64,000 nt of DNA from Hydrangea macrophylla (lineage: Eukaryota > Streptophyta > Magnoliopsida > Cornales > Hydrangeaceae). Location of the stretch: the NCBI GenBank assembly GCA_033977485.1, contig CM066982.1, positions 33,210,218-33,274,217 of the forward strand, given 5' to 3'. The position numbers were made by a program, and so were the translations under genes. This document shows positions 46,321 to 58,639 of this stretch, one piece after another. The notes under the pieces were generated by a model. The model searched no databases. It was not told the origin of the DNA and worked only from the letters and a program-made list of their open reading frames with translations. How positions within the stretch are numbered: position 1 is the stretch's first letter; each line of letters begins with the position of its first letter.

Positions 46321-46819
46321 TGATACACCCAAAATTATGGGCAGTTTCCTACTCAAGCTAGAAGACTAATGGAAAGTGCATCTATTTCCTAATCCAATTA
46401 GGAAACCCCCTCAATTAATGTCAATCAATCCTAATACAATTAGGAAACCTACTTGATTAATGTCAATCTATATCAATAGGATTATATTTCCTTATCCATG
46501 TATGAGTATGTCTCTTACATCTATAAAAGAGACCTCTCACCCCCCATTGAAGGGGCCGCCAATAATTCTCTAGTCTACACAGCACCTCTACAATTCACCA
46601 TTATACGCATACACTCGGCCGGTATTACTGGTAGTGCCGCCCCTCTTTGTTGGCTCACCAGGCCCGCCAGTGATCTGCTAGTGAACGTGCTCAGACACAC
46701 CCGTGGACGTAGGTACCTTCATTAACAGGGCCGAACCACATACAAAAAATAGTCTCTCACTCTCTCTCCCTCTCTCCTTAAACTGCTCTATTTACTCTTA
46801 CCAATTTTTGGCATCATCA
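46321..46819 (+). repeat. 5' LTR of the gag-only element
   Basis: TGATACACCC to GGCATCATCA. TATA box CTATAAAAGAG near 46520. Confidence 0.95.
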
Positions 46820-46821
46820 GT

Positions 46822-46840
46822 TTGGCGCCGTCTGTGGGAA
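46822..46840 (+). other. Primer binding site
   Basis: TTGGCGCCGTCTGTGGGAA, 2 nt downstream of the LTR, the form used by many plant gypsy elements. Confidence 0.85.
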
Positions 46841-46880
46841 ACGACAATTCTTCTCATCAACAAATTCTTGACTGATCAAT

Positions 46881-48245
46881 ATGCCACTAAAGAAGGGTAA
46901 GAAGGCTGCGCAGCAGTCCGACCGGGATGTTCCTTCGGCCTCGGTGTCGACTGTAGCAATCCTGACATCCGAGCAAATCACCGCAACCCTCACACAACTC
47001 TTGGAGGGCCAGCGTCAAATCCAACAACAGATCGAAGCACTACTAGCCCAGCAAAGCAATCCTCCAGTGGCCGGGAAACGACCCGGGAACGTTGCGTACA
47101 GTCGAGAACCGATCTTAACCAGACAACAGGCCCGAGCCAACCCATCCCGTGTCGAGGATGTCAAAGACGTCAGCAGTGGGCCTGCTGCCCGAGGGGAAAG
47201 GCAAGAGTATATGGCCCGGGAATCAGTCTTAGGTCACTCGGTCAAGAGCTGAGTCGTCCCTAAATGAATGGTTACCCGGGGTCATAGCCGAACCCGATCC
47301 CAGAGGACAGCACCCCGCCATGAAGAAGAAGCCTCTTCCACCAACACGAGCAGTTCCTCAAATACCGGACGGGAAGGAGTGGAAGCCCGAATTAAGTACT
47401 TACAAAAGCAGATCGACGGAGTGGCCAAAAAGCTTGGTCAAAACCGTGTTCCGACTCAAGCCAATACCGAGATAGAGTCACCATTCTCCAGCCAGATCAT
47501 GAAGTTCTCTATCCCGCGCGAATTTAAGCAGCCTCGGCTAGATTCATACAACGGCTCGGGAAGTCCGATCGACTACGTCCGGACCTATAAGGCTCAGATG
47601 GCCCTAGCCACTAACTCCGATGAGCTACACTGCCTAGCCTTCCCCAGCACTTTGAAAGGCCCGGCCATGCAGTGGTTCTATTCCTTGGAGCCCCGATCGG
47701 TCTGCAGTTTCAAACAACTCAGCAAGCAGTTCATCAACCAGTTCGCCGGTATGCATGAGAGGCCAAAGCCAAACATGCAGCTACTAACAGTCAGACAACG
47801 GAATAATGACTCCCTCAAGGAGTTCACCGACCGGTTCAACCAACAGAAGCTTCAAATCCGCAATCTGAACGAGATAATTGCCATCATAGCCTTCTGCTCG
47901 GGAGTTCAACACACCAAGTGCGCCGCGTCGTTCCACAAAAACTGATCGGTAACCTTGGTCGAACTCGCAGAGAGGGTTGGAAAATACATCGACACTGAAG
48001 AGTTTCTAAAGATCAAAAACCCCGGCCAAGACAGCAACAAGTCTTCCAGAAGTAAGCGAAAGCGAGATCAGCCCGGGAGTTCAGACAGTTCTTTCAGTTC
48101 ACAGCGGTCAGAGTCCGGTAGCCCCGACACGATCTCCAGTTCACAGTGGTCTGAGTCCGGCCGCCCTAACACGACCTCCAATTTACATCGGTCAGGATCA
48201 AGCAGTTCTGACTTTGCCTCCAGCCCAGAGAGATCTGGAGCCTGA
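46881..48245 (+). pseudogene. Gag polyprotein frame with in-frame stops
   Basis: One continuous frame broken by TGA at 47250, 47265 and 47943. The first part is Gln-rich (EGQRQIQQQIEALLAQQ, coiled-coil-like). The middle holds the retrotransposon gag domain: KFSIPREFKQPRLDSYNGSG, GPAMQWFYSL, FKQLSKQFINQFA. The third part has ELAERVGKYIDTEEF and a Ser/Arg-rich tail. No CCHC knuckle is visible. Capsid-like role inferred from the family. This copy is not translatable in one piece. Confidence 0.85.
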
Positions 48246-48329
48246 CGATCCTGATCCGACCTCCTGTCTCCATCGGTCTAGATGAGCCCGATTACAGTGG
48301 TACTTGCCTGATCACCGCGTAAGGCTCCA

Positions 48330-49320
48330 CCGATTGTCAGAGTTTCTACAAAGTCCTCGGGCCTAACCCCGAGGCATACAAAGACCTCGGGCCTAACCCC
48401 GAGGCATCTCAAAAGACCTCGAGCTCCGAACTCAGGCAACAAAAAGACCTCGGACTCCGAACCCAGGCACTAAAGACCTCGGGGTCACGCCCGAGGCACT
48501 GGCTTCGCTTAGGTCCAACCGACGATGGGGGCAAACCCCCTAGGTGGCTGATGATGGCAAGCTTCAAAAGACCCTGCAACCACCATGTTCCAGGTCGGTT
48601 ACCTACAATCATAGCCTCTGTAAGACCCTCGTCTTAGCGAAAGCTTGGGGGGTAAGATGGCGCAGTGAACTAAACAGGTAATCACACCGGGTATCTACAG
48701 GCCTCGCGGATAACCAAGTCAAAATCTTGGACAACCCGAGCACCTACAGTACTCAGAGGCATTAACTCCACTTAGGTCCAGACCGACGATAGAGGTGACT
48801 AAAATCTCTTAGGTTAGCCGACGATAGAGGAGCAAAAGGACCCTAAAGCAACGTGATTTAGGTCGGCTCCACCAACATGGTCAAGCTCTTCTCCCAACAG
48901 TCTTGACGAAGGCTGGCCGGGCGGAAGACAACCATCCTGGGGAGTTAACAGTAAAAAATGACCCTAAAGCAATACGCTTTAGGTCGGCTTTTCCAACATG
49001 GTCAAATTCTTATCCCACAGCCTTGACGAAGGTTCACGGGCATAAGATAACCATCCTGGAGGCTAACTCAAGCTAAAAAGACTCCGAAGTAGGCCAAGTC
49101 TCAACTCTCGGTCACTTCCCGAGCATTCAAAGACTCCGAATTAGGCCAGGTCTCAACTCCCGGTCAGTTCCCGAGCACCTAAAAGTCCCAAGCTAGGTAG
49201 GGTCTCAACTCTCAGCCAGTTATCGAGGACTCACCAGGCTCAGAAGCCCCGAGGCAGCTTCCTCAAGCACTCAGACAGTGGCAAGTGGCATCAACTAATT
49301 TCCAAACTTGCCCCGATATA
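48330..49320 (+). repeat. Diverged GACCTCGG/CCGAGG block repeats
   Basis: Recurrent AAAGACCTCGGGCCTAACCC, CCGAGGCA and GCTTTAGGTCGG blocks with irregular spacing, each with short inverted halves. Non-coding tail of the gag-only element. Confidence 0.75.
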
Positions 49321-49352
49321 GCATCTGGCCAATCTTGGAAATGGGGGGCAGC

Positions 49353-49851
49353 TGATACACCCAAAATTATGGGCAGTTTCCTACTCAAGCTAGAAGACTA
49401 ATGGAAAGTGCATCTATTTCCTAATCCAATTAGGAAACCCCCTCAATTAATGTCAATCAATCCTAATACAATTAGGAAACCTACTTGATTAATGTCAATC
49501 TATATCAATAGGATTATATTTCCTTATCCATGTATGAGTAGGTCTCTTACATCTATAAAAGAGACCTCTCACCCCCCATTGAAGGGGCCTCCAATAATTC
49601 TCTAGTCTACACAGCACCTCTACATTTCACCATTATACGCATACACCCGGCCGGTATTACTGGTAGTGCCGCCCCTCTTTGTTGGCTCACCAGGCCCGCC
49701 GGTGATCTGCTAGTGAACGTGCTCAGACACACCCGTGGACGTACATACCTTCATTAACAGGGCCGAACCACATACAAAAAATAGTCTCTCACTCTCTCTC
49801 CATCTCTCCTTAAACTGCTCTATTTACTCTTACCAATTTTTGGCATCATCA
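49353..49851 (+). repeat. 3' LTR of the gag-only element
   Basis: Same ends and length as the 5' LTR, with eight substitutions and no indels. Confidence 0.95.
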
Positions 49852-49856
49852 ATACT

Positions 49857-49976
49857 TAAGGATTAACACTCATCTCATGAAAGAAACATACACAGTGAAA
49901 TGTAAAGTTGATATCCATGTATTAAAATGTCAATGTCTCATACATAAACTAATGGTTTGAGGGCACAAACCCAACA
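49857..49976 (-). mobile_element. Copia-1 3' LTR, start
   Basis: On the minus strand the LTR starts TGTTGGGTTTGTGCCC at 49976, preceded by the PPT AAGTGGGAGTT (about 49977-49987). It resumes at 46320 beyond the insertion. Confidence 0.8.
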
Positions 49977-49989
49977 AACTCCCACTTGC

Positions 49990-50912
49990 ACTCATAACCA
50001 TTCAGGACTACATCTGAGACCTAAACTATCTAGATGACGATCAAAGACCTTCCATGGCAAGGCCTTTATAAACGGATCCGCAAGATTGTCAGCGGTGGCA
50101 ATCTTGGTGACAGTCACATCTTCACGTTGAACAATATCTCAAATTAGATGATATTTCCCCTCTACGTGCATTCCCTTTATGTGGTTCCTTGGCTCCTTGG
50201 ACTGAGCCACTACCTCACTATTATCACAGTATAGTGTAATAGGTAACAGTGACACTGGTACCATCTCGAGCTCCATAAGGAACTTTTTGAGCCAAACAGC
50301 TTCCTTTACGGCTTCACATGCAACCACATACTCAGCTTCTATAGTTGAGTCTGCAATGCACTTCTGCTTAATGCTTCTCCAACTAACAGCACCATCTCCT
50401 AAGGTAAAGAGATGTCCGAATGTCAACTTTCTCGAATCTTTATCTGACATAAAGTCCGAATCAGTGTATCTTACTGGAATTAACTCACTACTGCTATATA
50501 TAAGCATGTAATCTTTAGTTCTTCTCAAGTACTTAAGAATGTGCTTAATGGCTGTCTAGAGTTCTGGACCTGGATTCGATTGATACCTGCTAACCATGCC
50601 AATGGCAAAGCAGATATCTGGTCTAGTGCATAACATCGCATATATGAGACTTCCCACTATCAAGGCGTAGGGAACTCCTGCCATGCGATTCCTCTCCTCC
50701 TGTGTCTTAGGACACTAGACCTTGGAGAATGCTAAACCATGCCTGAAAGGTAATAAACCTTTCTTCGAATTGTCCATTGAAAACCTAGTTAGCACCTTAT
50801 CAAAATAAACAGCTTGAGATAATCCCATCATCTTTCTCTTACGATCCCGAAAGAGCTTTATCCCAAGGATATAGCTTGTCTCTCCTAGATCCTTCATATC
50901 GAATGTACTAGC
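49990..50912 (-). pseudogene. Copia-1 pol fragment (RT end and RNase H)
   Basis: Ty1/copia type. The RT C-terminus begins MKDLGETSYILGIKLFRDRK, then GLSQAVYFDKVLTRF. RNase H holds YTDSDF, GAVSWRSIKQK, STIEAEYVVACEAVKEAVWL, YCDNSE and a final helix. The frame has stops near 50712, 50557 and 50137. Everything upstream of the RT end is missing because the copia-2 LTR begins at 50913. Decayed and inactive. Confidence 0.85.
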
Positions 50913-52232
50913 TGTTAGGGATATATACTAAAAGCCATGCTTTATGTAGTTGATTTATTATTCATTTAATAAAATCAGTTAATCCATTTTTTATGAGAAT
51001 CTGTGTGGGCAATGTTTGTATTATATTTTTTATTTAATATTATGCATGTGTGTCTCTCATTCTATATAGTAGGTGGTTTGGTGTGTAGAGTTCGGCTTAC
51101 ACACGAAAGATCAGGCCATCAGATATTATAGAATGTAAGATTTTGGTTTACAGTCTTAGATGGGATTGGACACACCATCGGTAGGACTGCAGCATGGTGT
51201 TGTATTAGGTTTGTCTTGACTGCGGGAAACGGTATAGTTTCAACTCACCATGCTGGTACATTTTGTGTATTAAACAGGACCGACTTGGGGTAATTATCTT
51301 TATACTGAATTATAAGATAATTAATACCTCATGGCTATTATGAGTGCTTATGCTCTAAATCCTAATTTAATTCATAGACACGTACATTTGATATTTATAC
51401 TTTGATCCCTAAAAGGGTGAGATCCTTAAATGGGTCAATATCTCATTGGATTGGGTGGCAATATTAATTGTATGGTGGATATTAATTAATGATGGAATCC
51501 ATGTCTCAATTTTGGGATTGATGATATCCCCTTGAGAAAGCTTATAAGTTTTGATTATGTCAAACCCTAGAGGTGGATTTTGTATCCGACATATCAGATA
51601 AGTTAAGCAGAAGATCTAAGGAATTTTAAGAAATTAATTAAATATGATTGTCAGTAATTATATTTAATTAATGGATATCTGTAATCTTAACATGGGGAGA
51701 TAATAAGCATTTAATAACATGGAGCTCGAAATATATTTTGAGATAAGGGTAGGAGTGCAATTATAATTCTTTAGTGGTATGAATTATAATTTATGAAAAT
51801 AGGAATCTGATTCAGTTCGAATTAGGGTTTCCTAATTCCATAAGGAAGCGTATTCCTTATTGACTTCTTATCCTCCTGACGAACACATCTTTGTCGGATC
51901 AATGTGATCAGGATTGAATCGTCATAGCAATCAAAGAGAGTGTTATAACTGCGAATAGAAAATAGAACGTAAAGAGGGAAGAGCAGAAAACTAAAAGGAT
52001 TTCGAAAGAGCCCACACTCAGTTCGATATTCTGGCAGCAAAGGAATACGGTAGAAGATCGTGAGCTGTTATCGAGCCCGTGTTCTCGATTCGTCTACTGT
52101 AGCAATCCGTTTTTGCAGTTCAAGGTAACCCTAGTTCCGCCCTTGTAGGGTTATTGTAGTTTTCACGTAATTTTTTTGCAGTACCAACTTATACGCGCTG
52201 TTAATGGATTCTGGGAACGCAGTTTCCTAACA
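50913..52232 (+). mobile_element. Copia-2 5' LTR
   Basis: 1,320 bp, TGTTAGGGATATATAC to GTTTCCTAACA. Same family as the inverted solo LTR at 3395-4709. It is followed at once by AGTATCACAGC, a degenerate initiator-Met PBS, so it is a 5' LTR of a truncated element and not a solo LTR. No matching 5-bp duplication is found. Confidence 0.85.
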
Positions 52233-53461
52233 GTAGTATCACAGCAACGTTGATTTTGCGTATGGGTTGGACGCAACCATGTTGTCCAACAAAACAGATC
52301 TTATGCGTGTTTTTGATGGATGGATAGAACGTAGAACTGTGCTAACCCTTGTTTTGCAGCGTTCTTATTCCACTATTATGGTCACGAATTTTGTGTGATT
52401 GGATCCCACGATGGTTTTATCCATGGTTAATTTTGCTGTTTTAATATAGCATGTGAACTCCTTTATGGAGGCATAGGATTTGTGTGTATTGGATCCCACG
52501 CTTGATTGATGTGTGGTTAATTTACTGCAAAGAAATAGCATGTGAACTCCTTTATGGAGGCATAATGTTTATGTAATATATCTCAAGTAAATTCGTGAAG
52601 ACAGTTTACAAGCAGTTTCAGAAAGCAATTTGGAGGCAATTTCTGAAGGCTGTTTCAGAAAACAGTTCTGGAAGGCAGTTGCGTAGTGACGATATAGAGC
52701 TAATCGGGTTCCATGAAGATTTCTTCACAAGAGTTGCAGCTTGACCATAATAGTGGGATTCCTATTTTATTGTGGTTTCCTTATTTATGAGTGATTGAAT
52801 GATTATTATTGTTTCATGTTTAATGAATAGGACAACATGGATAATTGTTCCTAGACCTATTTCAGATGTCTAGCTGCATGTTTAATTTATATGAATTTAA
52901 AATGATGGACAACTACATGTGTATTTAGAAATAAAACTAATTCCATAATTTGAAAACATAAGTACTTATTTTCTAAAATCATGAGAATAGAATAATTTTA
53001 TTATCTACACATGTGGGTTTCACAAGTAAGGATGAATTAATCCTTGTGAAGTATTCCATTATTTTTTATTAATTAAATTAAAAGTTTTTCTAAAAAATTA
53101 TAACCCTCAAATTTTTTTTTTAAAATTCTAAGTGGGAGAGGGAATTTATCAAGTATAAATCCCATGGTCTTCATCACTGGTTTGTAGATGATATGATTAA
53201 TTTTGTGTGATGGCTCTAGTGCCATCCTCCCTATCGGATGAAGTTGATCATGGAATCATCAGTACAAACTTCTTTAAAAGAATGTTTTGGTTGATTGTTG
53301 GTGTGGGTCACCTCTCCATCAGAGGTGTTCCTCATGGAACTCTTGACCTAGAATTAAGTGATGGTATACACTTAAGCTATAAATAATAATATCCTCTCCA
53401 TCTGAGTCACTGTTATTATTTATAGGACCAAAGCAAGTCAGCAGTGACACGTGAAAAATCT
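52233..53461 (+). mobile_element. Copia-2 internal remnant and flank
   Basis: Starts with the degenerate PBS. Contains two copies of GCATGTGAACTCCTTTATGG (52450, 52541) and a run of GGCAGTTT/AAGCAGTTTC variants (52600-52680). A PPT-like AGTGGGAGAGGGAA lies near 53130 but no 3' LTR follows. No ORF. It ends at the Athila LTR. Confidence 0.6.
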
Positions 53462-55074
53462 TGTGCGCTCTTGTGCAATACCCAAGTGTAGGTAGACGTG
53501 CAAGTAGTAACTGGTAAGACCAGGTCGATCCCACAGGGAAGGTGTTGACCTATTGAATTAGACTATCCTCTAAAAGAAAGCAAAATAAAATGAATAAGTT
53601 TGAATGATGGTGCAGAACACAAAGTTCCACAAACTAAGATTACTAATGAAAATGATTAACGATCTAACTAACTAAGTAAAAACAGTATTCTAAAGTAGGA
53701 TGTTTAACTTTAAGAAGAAGGTGTTGGGATTACACGAATCCACAGTAATCTAGCTATCTACCATGCATTTGCCTTGAAGCACAATGGAGTACATTACCCA
53801 CAGTTTTCCGTATTCCTCTAAAGATGGAGAATCCATGGCCCTTTCATGACCGGGACCATATCATCACAGTTAAGTTAAAATACGTAAAAGCGGTTTAATC
53901 CAATAGTTAAGACTCGCATCCTCAATGGTGTTAGCATTGAAGATGGTTTGCAAAATGTATTGAAAGAAAATGCCTTAGGGCCTTAGTTTTAAAAGCTGTT
54001 TTGACAAACTGAGCATTTTTGGGACAGAATGATAACAAATCTTAAAACAAAAAGGTCATGGAATACTGCAGGGAACATCCTCAAGAATCAGGGAGTTCGA
54101 TCGATCGACGCGCTTTCGATCGATCGAAGACCTTCATCCCTCAATCGATCGAACTGACTTCGATCGCTTGACTGTCTCTGGTTCGATCGATCGAACTAAC
54201 TTCGATCGATCGAACACAGCGATTATTCTGCTGCATGGCAGAAGCTGGAGATCACTGTTTCATCGTGTTCTCCCAACCTTGGACTACTCAGACATCGTCT
54301 GGAGCGTCACAGATTGATATTTAACGTACAAAAACATTAAAAACTTGTTTGGTTGCGAGTTTTTCATGAAAACTATAAAACCTATGGATTCGAGAATATC
54401 TAGCATTCAATACCACGAGATGAACGATTAAACTACGCCTACAAAGTGCAGAATGTAAAGGAGCAATATATAAATAACCTGGAACGAAGAATACTTGTAT
54501 TAACTTAGTGAAATCCGGTTCACAATGTAAAAACTCAATGAAAACCTACAAAACACAAGCAAACTCTCTATCTCTCTCTCTAAAACTGTAAAAAAATGTA
54601 ATGTGGGCGTCCTCCAGGACGTATACACTACACATATATATAAGAAACCTAAGAAACTAGGGTTAAAACCCGCATCTGCTGCGTACGCGAATGTTACTGG
54701 AAATACCACGTTCGATCGATCGAACAGCTTTCGATCGATCGAACCCGTAAGCCTCAAGCGCTTCAACTCTCTTTAAGCGATCGAACGCTCGATCGATCGA
54801 ACTGGGTTAGATCGATCGAACTCCAAATTTCAGCTTTGACTTCTCTTGTTTTCCTTCCAGCATTCCCTTTATCCTGATGTTCATCGTTTAGTCCACACAG
54901 CAGTGATCTGCACAAACAACAGCTAAAACCATACAACTTATCATAGATTAATCATATTGCATGAAAATCAGCCTTGCAATGCAAATTGCAGATAAAACGG
55001 GAAGTTGTGATAAAAACTAATACAATTCTTCCTTTTAGCGCGGTTGTATTTTACAAATACCCCCGCTTTGCACA
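53462..55074 (-). repeat. Athila 3' LTR
   Basis: 1,613 bp. On the minus strand it starts TGTGCAAAGCGGGGG after the PPT GTTGGGGGT and ends GCACAAGAGCGCACA. TATA-like CTTATATATATGTG near 54645. Two clusters of TCGATCGA palindromes (54094-54210, 54708-54826) lie on either side of it. Confidence 0.78.
54094..54826. repeat. TTCGATCGATCGAAC palindrome clusters in LTR
   Basis: Around ten full or degenerate copies in two groups (54094-54210 and 54708-54826), spaced by 8-25 bp. Confidence 0.85.
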
Positions 55075-57197
55075 ACCCCCAACTAGCTTATTGCTAGTCC
55101 CTAGCGATAAAGCGAAAATAAAATAAAATAAAATAAAAACCTAAACTAATACTACCACGACTAAGAAAACAAAGGAAAACTAAAAACAACCTAAACTAAG
55201 ATAGAGAGAAAAATCCTAACTCACTTTCGCAGGAATCGCGATTGCATTTAGCGAATGCAACAAGCCATTAAACCCCTAGGTTCCCCCTAGTGGACGAGTG
55301 TTGTCTCGTGAGGGTTTGCAGTGAATATACCCACAAAATTCTCCAATTTTAAGCTCAAAAAGATTTAGAATAACTTGTAGAATTCCCCCTTCCATTAAAT
55401 TGTTAATTTAGCTCTACAATAATATACTATCCTCTATCAGCCCATGAAAGAGATCCACATGCTCCCCTATATCACCAAGTAAAATATAACAAATGTATTA
55501 CCATCATGCACCCGTGTGTGTGTGAAATCAACAACCATGCGTCCAACTCTATTAAGAGTTATCTAGACTATTGTACTTTGGAAAACTTGCAGTTTTAGCT
55601 CAATTCTCACATTGGTCACACTCAGAAAGAACGTCTCTCAGAAACTTGCTTTACAATGATCGCACATCGTATGAAAGCTTTGATAAGGATGATATTCTAA
55701 GTGCTAATGCTTTCATACTTGACTCTATGAAAAACGGACATTTAAGAGTGTATAGTCTCATGGATGGAACACTACTTACTAGAGGAGCGAAATACCGTGG
55801 ATAACTCAACTCACACTTCCATGTTCAAATCAATTGTTGAGAATCTTCAAGACTTTGAATTGCGGCTTTTATTTAGTAGGTGGGAGTGTTGTAGAGAAGA
55901 GTGTGCTTTTTAGTATGTGATGGAATTTCCACTTCTCTTTTTATTCTTTATTCTTTATTCTTTTCTCCACCCAATCTCCCATTCATTTCATATGCTCTTT
56001 TTCTCTTCTCTTTCATTCATCATTCATTTTTCATTTTTTTTTTTGGAACGTCCCACAACTACTTCCTTCCATTTCACATACTTTGATGACTCATTCTCAA
56101 CAAATATATCAACGGCTCAATGAGGTCAAGGTATAGATCAATGATTTGGATTCTTGTGATTACATTGGAAATATTTAATTGGTGTGGGATCAGGGATGAA
56201 ACAATTCAATGAATGTAGGTGAAAGCTATATAAGGTAAAAAAAATGGGTAAACGATGGCTTGAATCATTTTCTCAACTTTCAATTTTTAGCACTTAAGTG
56301 TTCATTGAGTGTAATTGGTAAATCCTGAACGTTCTCCTCTAACAAGCAGTCAAAACTTTTTAAAGAAAACTGAGACTTAATAACGAATTCACCAAGTATA
56401 TGCAAGAAAGAACATTCGACAATATATGAGAATCCCCTCAGAAATGACGATTGGCTCAATAGCTCACAAAGGGTTATTAGCTTCCACTACTTGTTCTTTT
56501 CGCACAATATTCATATTCACTCAATTTTCAGGTTTTCTACATAGTTGCCAATTAGTGTGCAAAAGTGTTGGGTACATAATAGCTTCACAAATGCAATTCA
56601 TTTCAGTAATACAGAAAAAACGCGTGGATTTAATCCATGAAAAGATGAGAATACTACAAATGTGTCATTGTCCAATTAACAAGCAGGAGAGATTATTCAG
56701 AGTTATTCTATCAATACGATTCAATATTAAAAAAAAATTTCAAAATTTTCAAAATTTTCACAGACTGTGTTCTCATTAAATTTAAAACATATCCAAGTGC
56801 AAAACCTGATCATTACGGGTGTATACCTATCTATTATCTCCTACCCCCAACTGAAAACAACACAGTCCCCAGAAGTTGATTTTCAATAAATAAAATAGAT
56901 GGGTATCACCTGTATGGAGCAAATTGATGATCGCAAACAAAGCAACCTAGCATAGAAAAGTAGAACACAATCTCCAAAACAACCAAGATCAATAGATAAG
57001 ATTAATACGATAAAAATCATGATCCAAGCAATCTAAACCACTGTAATATGAACTGAATAAAATACAAGCAGTGATACATAATGTCCATACAGAACCAACT
57101 AACCAAATAATCCAACCAAAACCACCAACATATCCAACCAACCAAAATCAGTACAATAACTAACCAAAAATACATAAACACCACCTCCCAACGAAAA
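55075..57197 (-). other. Athila 3' non-coding region
   Basis: Between the third ORF and the 3' LTR, about 2.1 kb. No sustained coding frame on the minus strand. An inverted relative occupies 4866-6935. PPT-like GTTGGGGGT lies at 55075-55083. Confidence 0.7.
55113..55137. repeat. (AAAAT)n microsatellite
   Basis: AAAATAAAATAAAATAAAAT tract just outside the Athila LTR. Confidence 0.9.
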
Positions 57198-58583
57198 CTA
57201 ATCGACACCGGACGGTGCATCATCAGCTACATCAGAAGGGATATCGATGGGAGCAGGCGGCAACGAGGTAGTAGCAGGGGCGGCAGCAGATGGCTCGGTA
57301 GCAGCGGCAGAAAAAGGATCAGCAGCCGCAGAATCCGGGGCAGTAGTAGATGATGGATCAGTAGTAGGTGGTGCAGACGGGGCCATCGATGGATGCGGAG
57401 TAGAGTGAACAGCCGAATCAACCCCAATCTGAATCAATATGGACTCCAGCAAGGTCTGCAGATGGTCTATCCGGCCCTCGAGTCTAATCCTGGCATCTCT
57501 CTCCTCCAATAGTAGCTCGTGAACTGTCGGGAGAGGCACAGAGGAAGAAGACTCTCCCTGGGCCTGAGTCTGCGACCGCTGTCGCAGCTCAAACTGCCGA
57601 ACCGCAGCAACCGGATCATCCTCATCATCATCAGAATCAAGCTCCTCCACCTTGGTGGGTGTCCCTGAAGCTCCCGCCTCTGTGTCCGTTCCACCACGCC
57701 TCTTCTTCCTCCCCCTCACCTTCGCTTTCCCTTTCCCCTTTCGCTTCCTCTTCTGGGCGTCGGAGCGGCGAGCCGCTGCCTCGCTGAATCGGCGGGGAGA
57801 AGGGCGAACATCGTCTCCAGCAAACACGGGGAAACCGGCATCAGCCATAACCCTCTGAATAGCCCAAGCACCCTTCAGGTGCTTCTTAGACGAGATAAAA
57901 TGGGTGGGGTGGACCATAAAGTCAATATAGAGGCGTGGTATGCAAACTGGCTGTCCCGTCCCCACTGCATATAAGACTCGCGCATACCAAGCCGCGATCT
58001 TCTCTCGATAGGAAGTCACTAGGAGGCAGTTACTGAGGACCAGGTGGATCATGTGGTAGCCATCAGTGAGAAAGTGGTCCTCAATCAAAGCATCGCCATC
58101 CCAAGACGGAACGGCGCCTCTAGTGAGCTCACGGATAATAGTGGATGGTGGGGTCACTGGTGCATCAGGCCGGTGGGGGCAAACATAATCAGGTACCTCT
58201 GGTACCCCCAACGCGGCTGAAACGGTAGCGGGACTGATGATGAACGGGCGACTCCGGAAGAAGGCATGGTAGGTGAATGGTGCAACCGGGTCGCTGATCA
58301 TAGTCGCACACGCACCTCGAATCCAGGACAGATTGACACTCTTGGCCAATGAAAGGAGATGGAACCAGTGAGGCATAGAGCGGATCCGTGTCAGGAACCA
58401 TGGGCTCTCTGTCCAGATGTGCTCAATAGGGCGCTCGATCATCACCATCCGTGTCTGAAAATGCCGCTCATACCATAGCCTGTCCTCATCATTCCGGAAC
58501 CCATGTGCGGGTACCGGATCTGGTATAATACGGCTGAGGAGCTTAGACTTATGGTAGCCCGTCACTGGATTCATGTGGCAGCC
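57198..58583 (-). CDS. Athila third ORF, envelope position
   Basis: The open frame starts at 58775, but its first codons translate the TCGATCGA repeats; a strong acceptor (GTCTTTTTTTCAG) at 58584 and a Met at 58574 suggest the true coding part begins there. The product (about 460 aa) opens MNPVTGYHKSKLLSR. It has a globular part (LVLSNCLLVTSYREKIAAWY) like the 'putative plant transposon protein' domain, a Lys/Arg-rich nuclear-type patch (KRKRKGKGKAKVRGRKKRRG), an acidic DSDDDEDD, a predicted coiled coil and a Pro/Ala/Ser-rich tail. I see no signal peptide or membrane span, so an envelope function is not supported. Role unknown. Confidence 0.75.
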   Translation of the reverse strand, partial: GCHMNPVTGYHKSKLLSRIIPDPVPAHGFRNDEDRLWYERHFQTRMVMIERPIEHIWTESPWFLTRIRSMPHWFHLLSLAKSVNLSWIRGACATMISDPVAPFTYHAFFRSRPFIISPATVSAALGVPEVPDYVCPHRPDAPVTPPSTIIRELTRGAVPSWDGDALIEDHFLTDGYHMIHLVLSNCLLVTSYREKIAAWYARVLYAVGTGQPVCIPRLYIDFMVHPTHFISSKKHLKGAWAIQRVMADAGFPVFAGDDVRPSPRRFSEAAARRSDAQKRKRKGKGKAKVRGRKKRRGGTDTEAGASGTPTKVEELDSDDDEDDPVAAVRQFELRQRSQTQAQGESSSSVPLPTVHELLLEERDARIRLEGRIDHLQTLLESILIQIGVDSAVHSTPHPSMAPSAPPTTDPSSTTAPDSAAADPFSAAATEPSAAAPATTSLPPAPIDIPSDVADDAPSGVD

Positions 58584-58639
58584 CTGAAAAAAAGACATGA
58601 CACGACACAGATTAGAACAGAAGGAAAGAAGAAAGAAAC

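Larger units (their letters stand above)
46321..49851 (+). mobile_element. Gag-only LTR retrotransposon (TR-GAG-like), TSD ATACT
   Basis: 3,531 bp with two 499-bp LTRs (46321-46819, 49353-49851) differing at 8 sites (1.6%), flanked by ATACT at 46316-46320 and 49852-49856. The PBS TTTGGCGCCGTCTGTGGGAA begins 2 nt after the 5' LTR; the PPT AAATGGGGGGCAGC abuts the 3' LTR. It encodes only a gag-like frame and no protease, RT or integrase, so it must move in trans. Later internal DNA (48330-49320) consists of diverged GACCTCGG...CCGAGG blocks. It is one of the younger insertions in the window. Confidence 0.93.

Noticed and set aside
48330..49320. CRISPR-like or satellite array
   Set aside because: Units are diverged with irregular spacing, inside a plant LTR element; this is a known style of non-coding retroelement tail.
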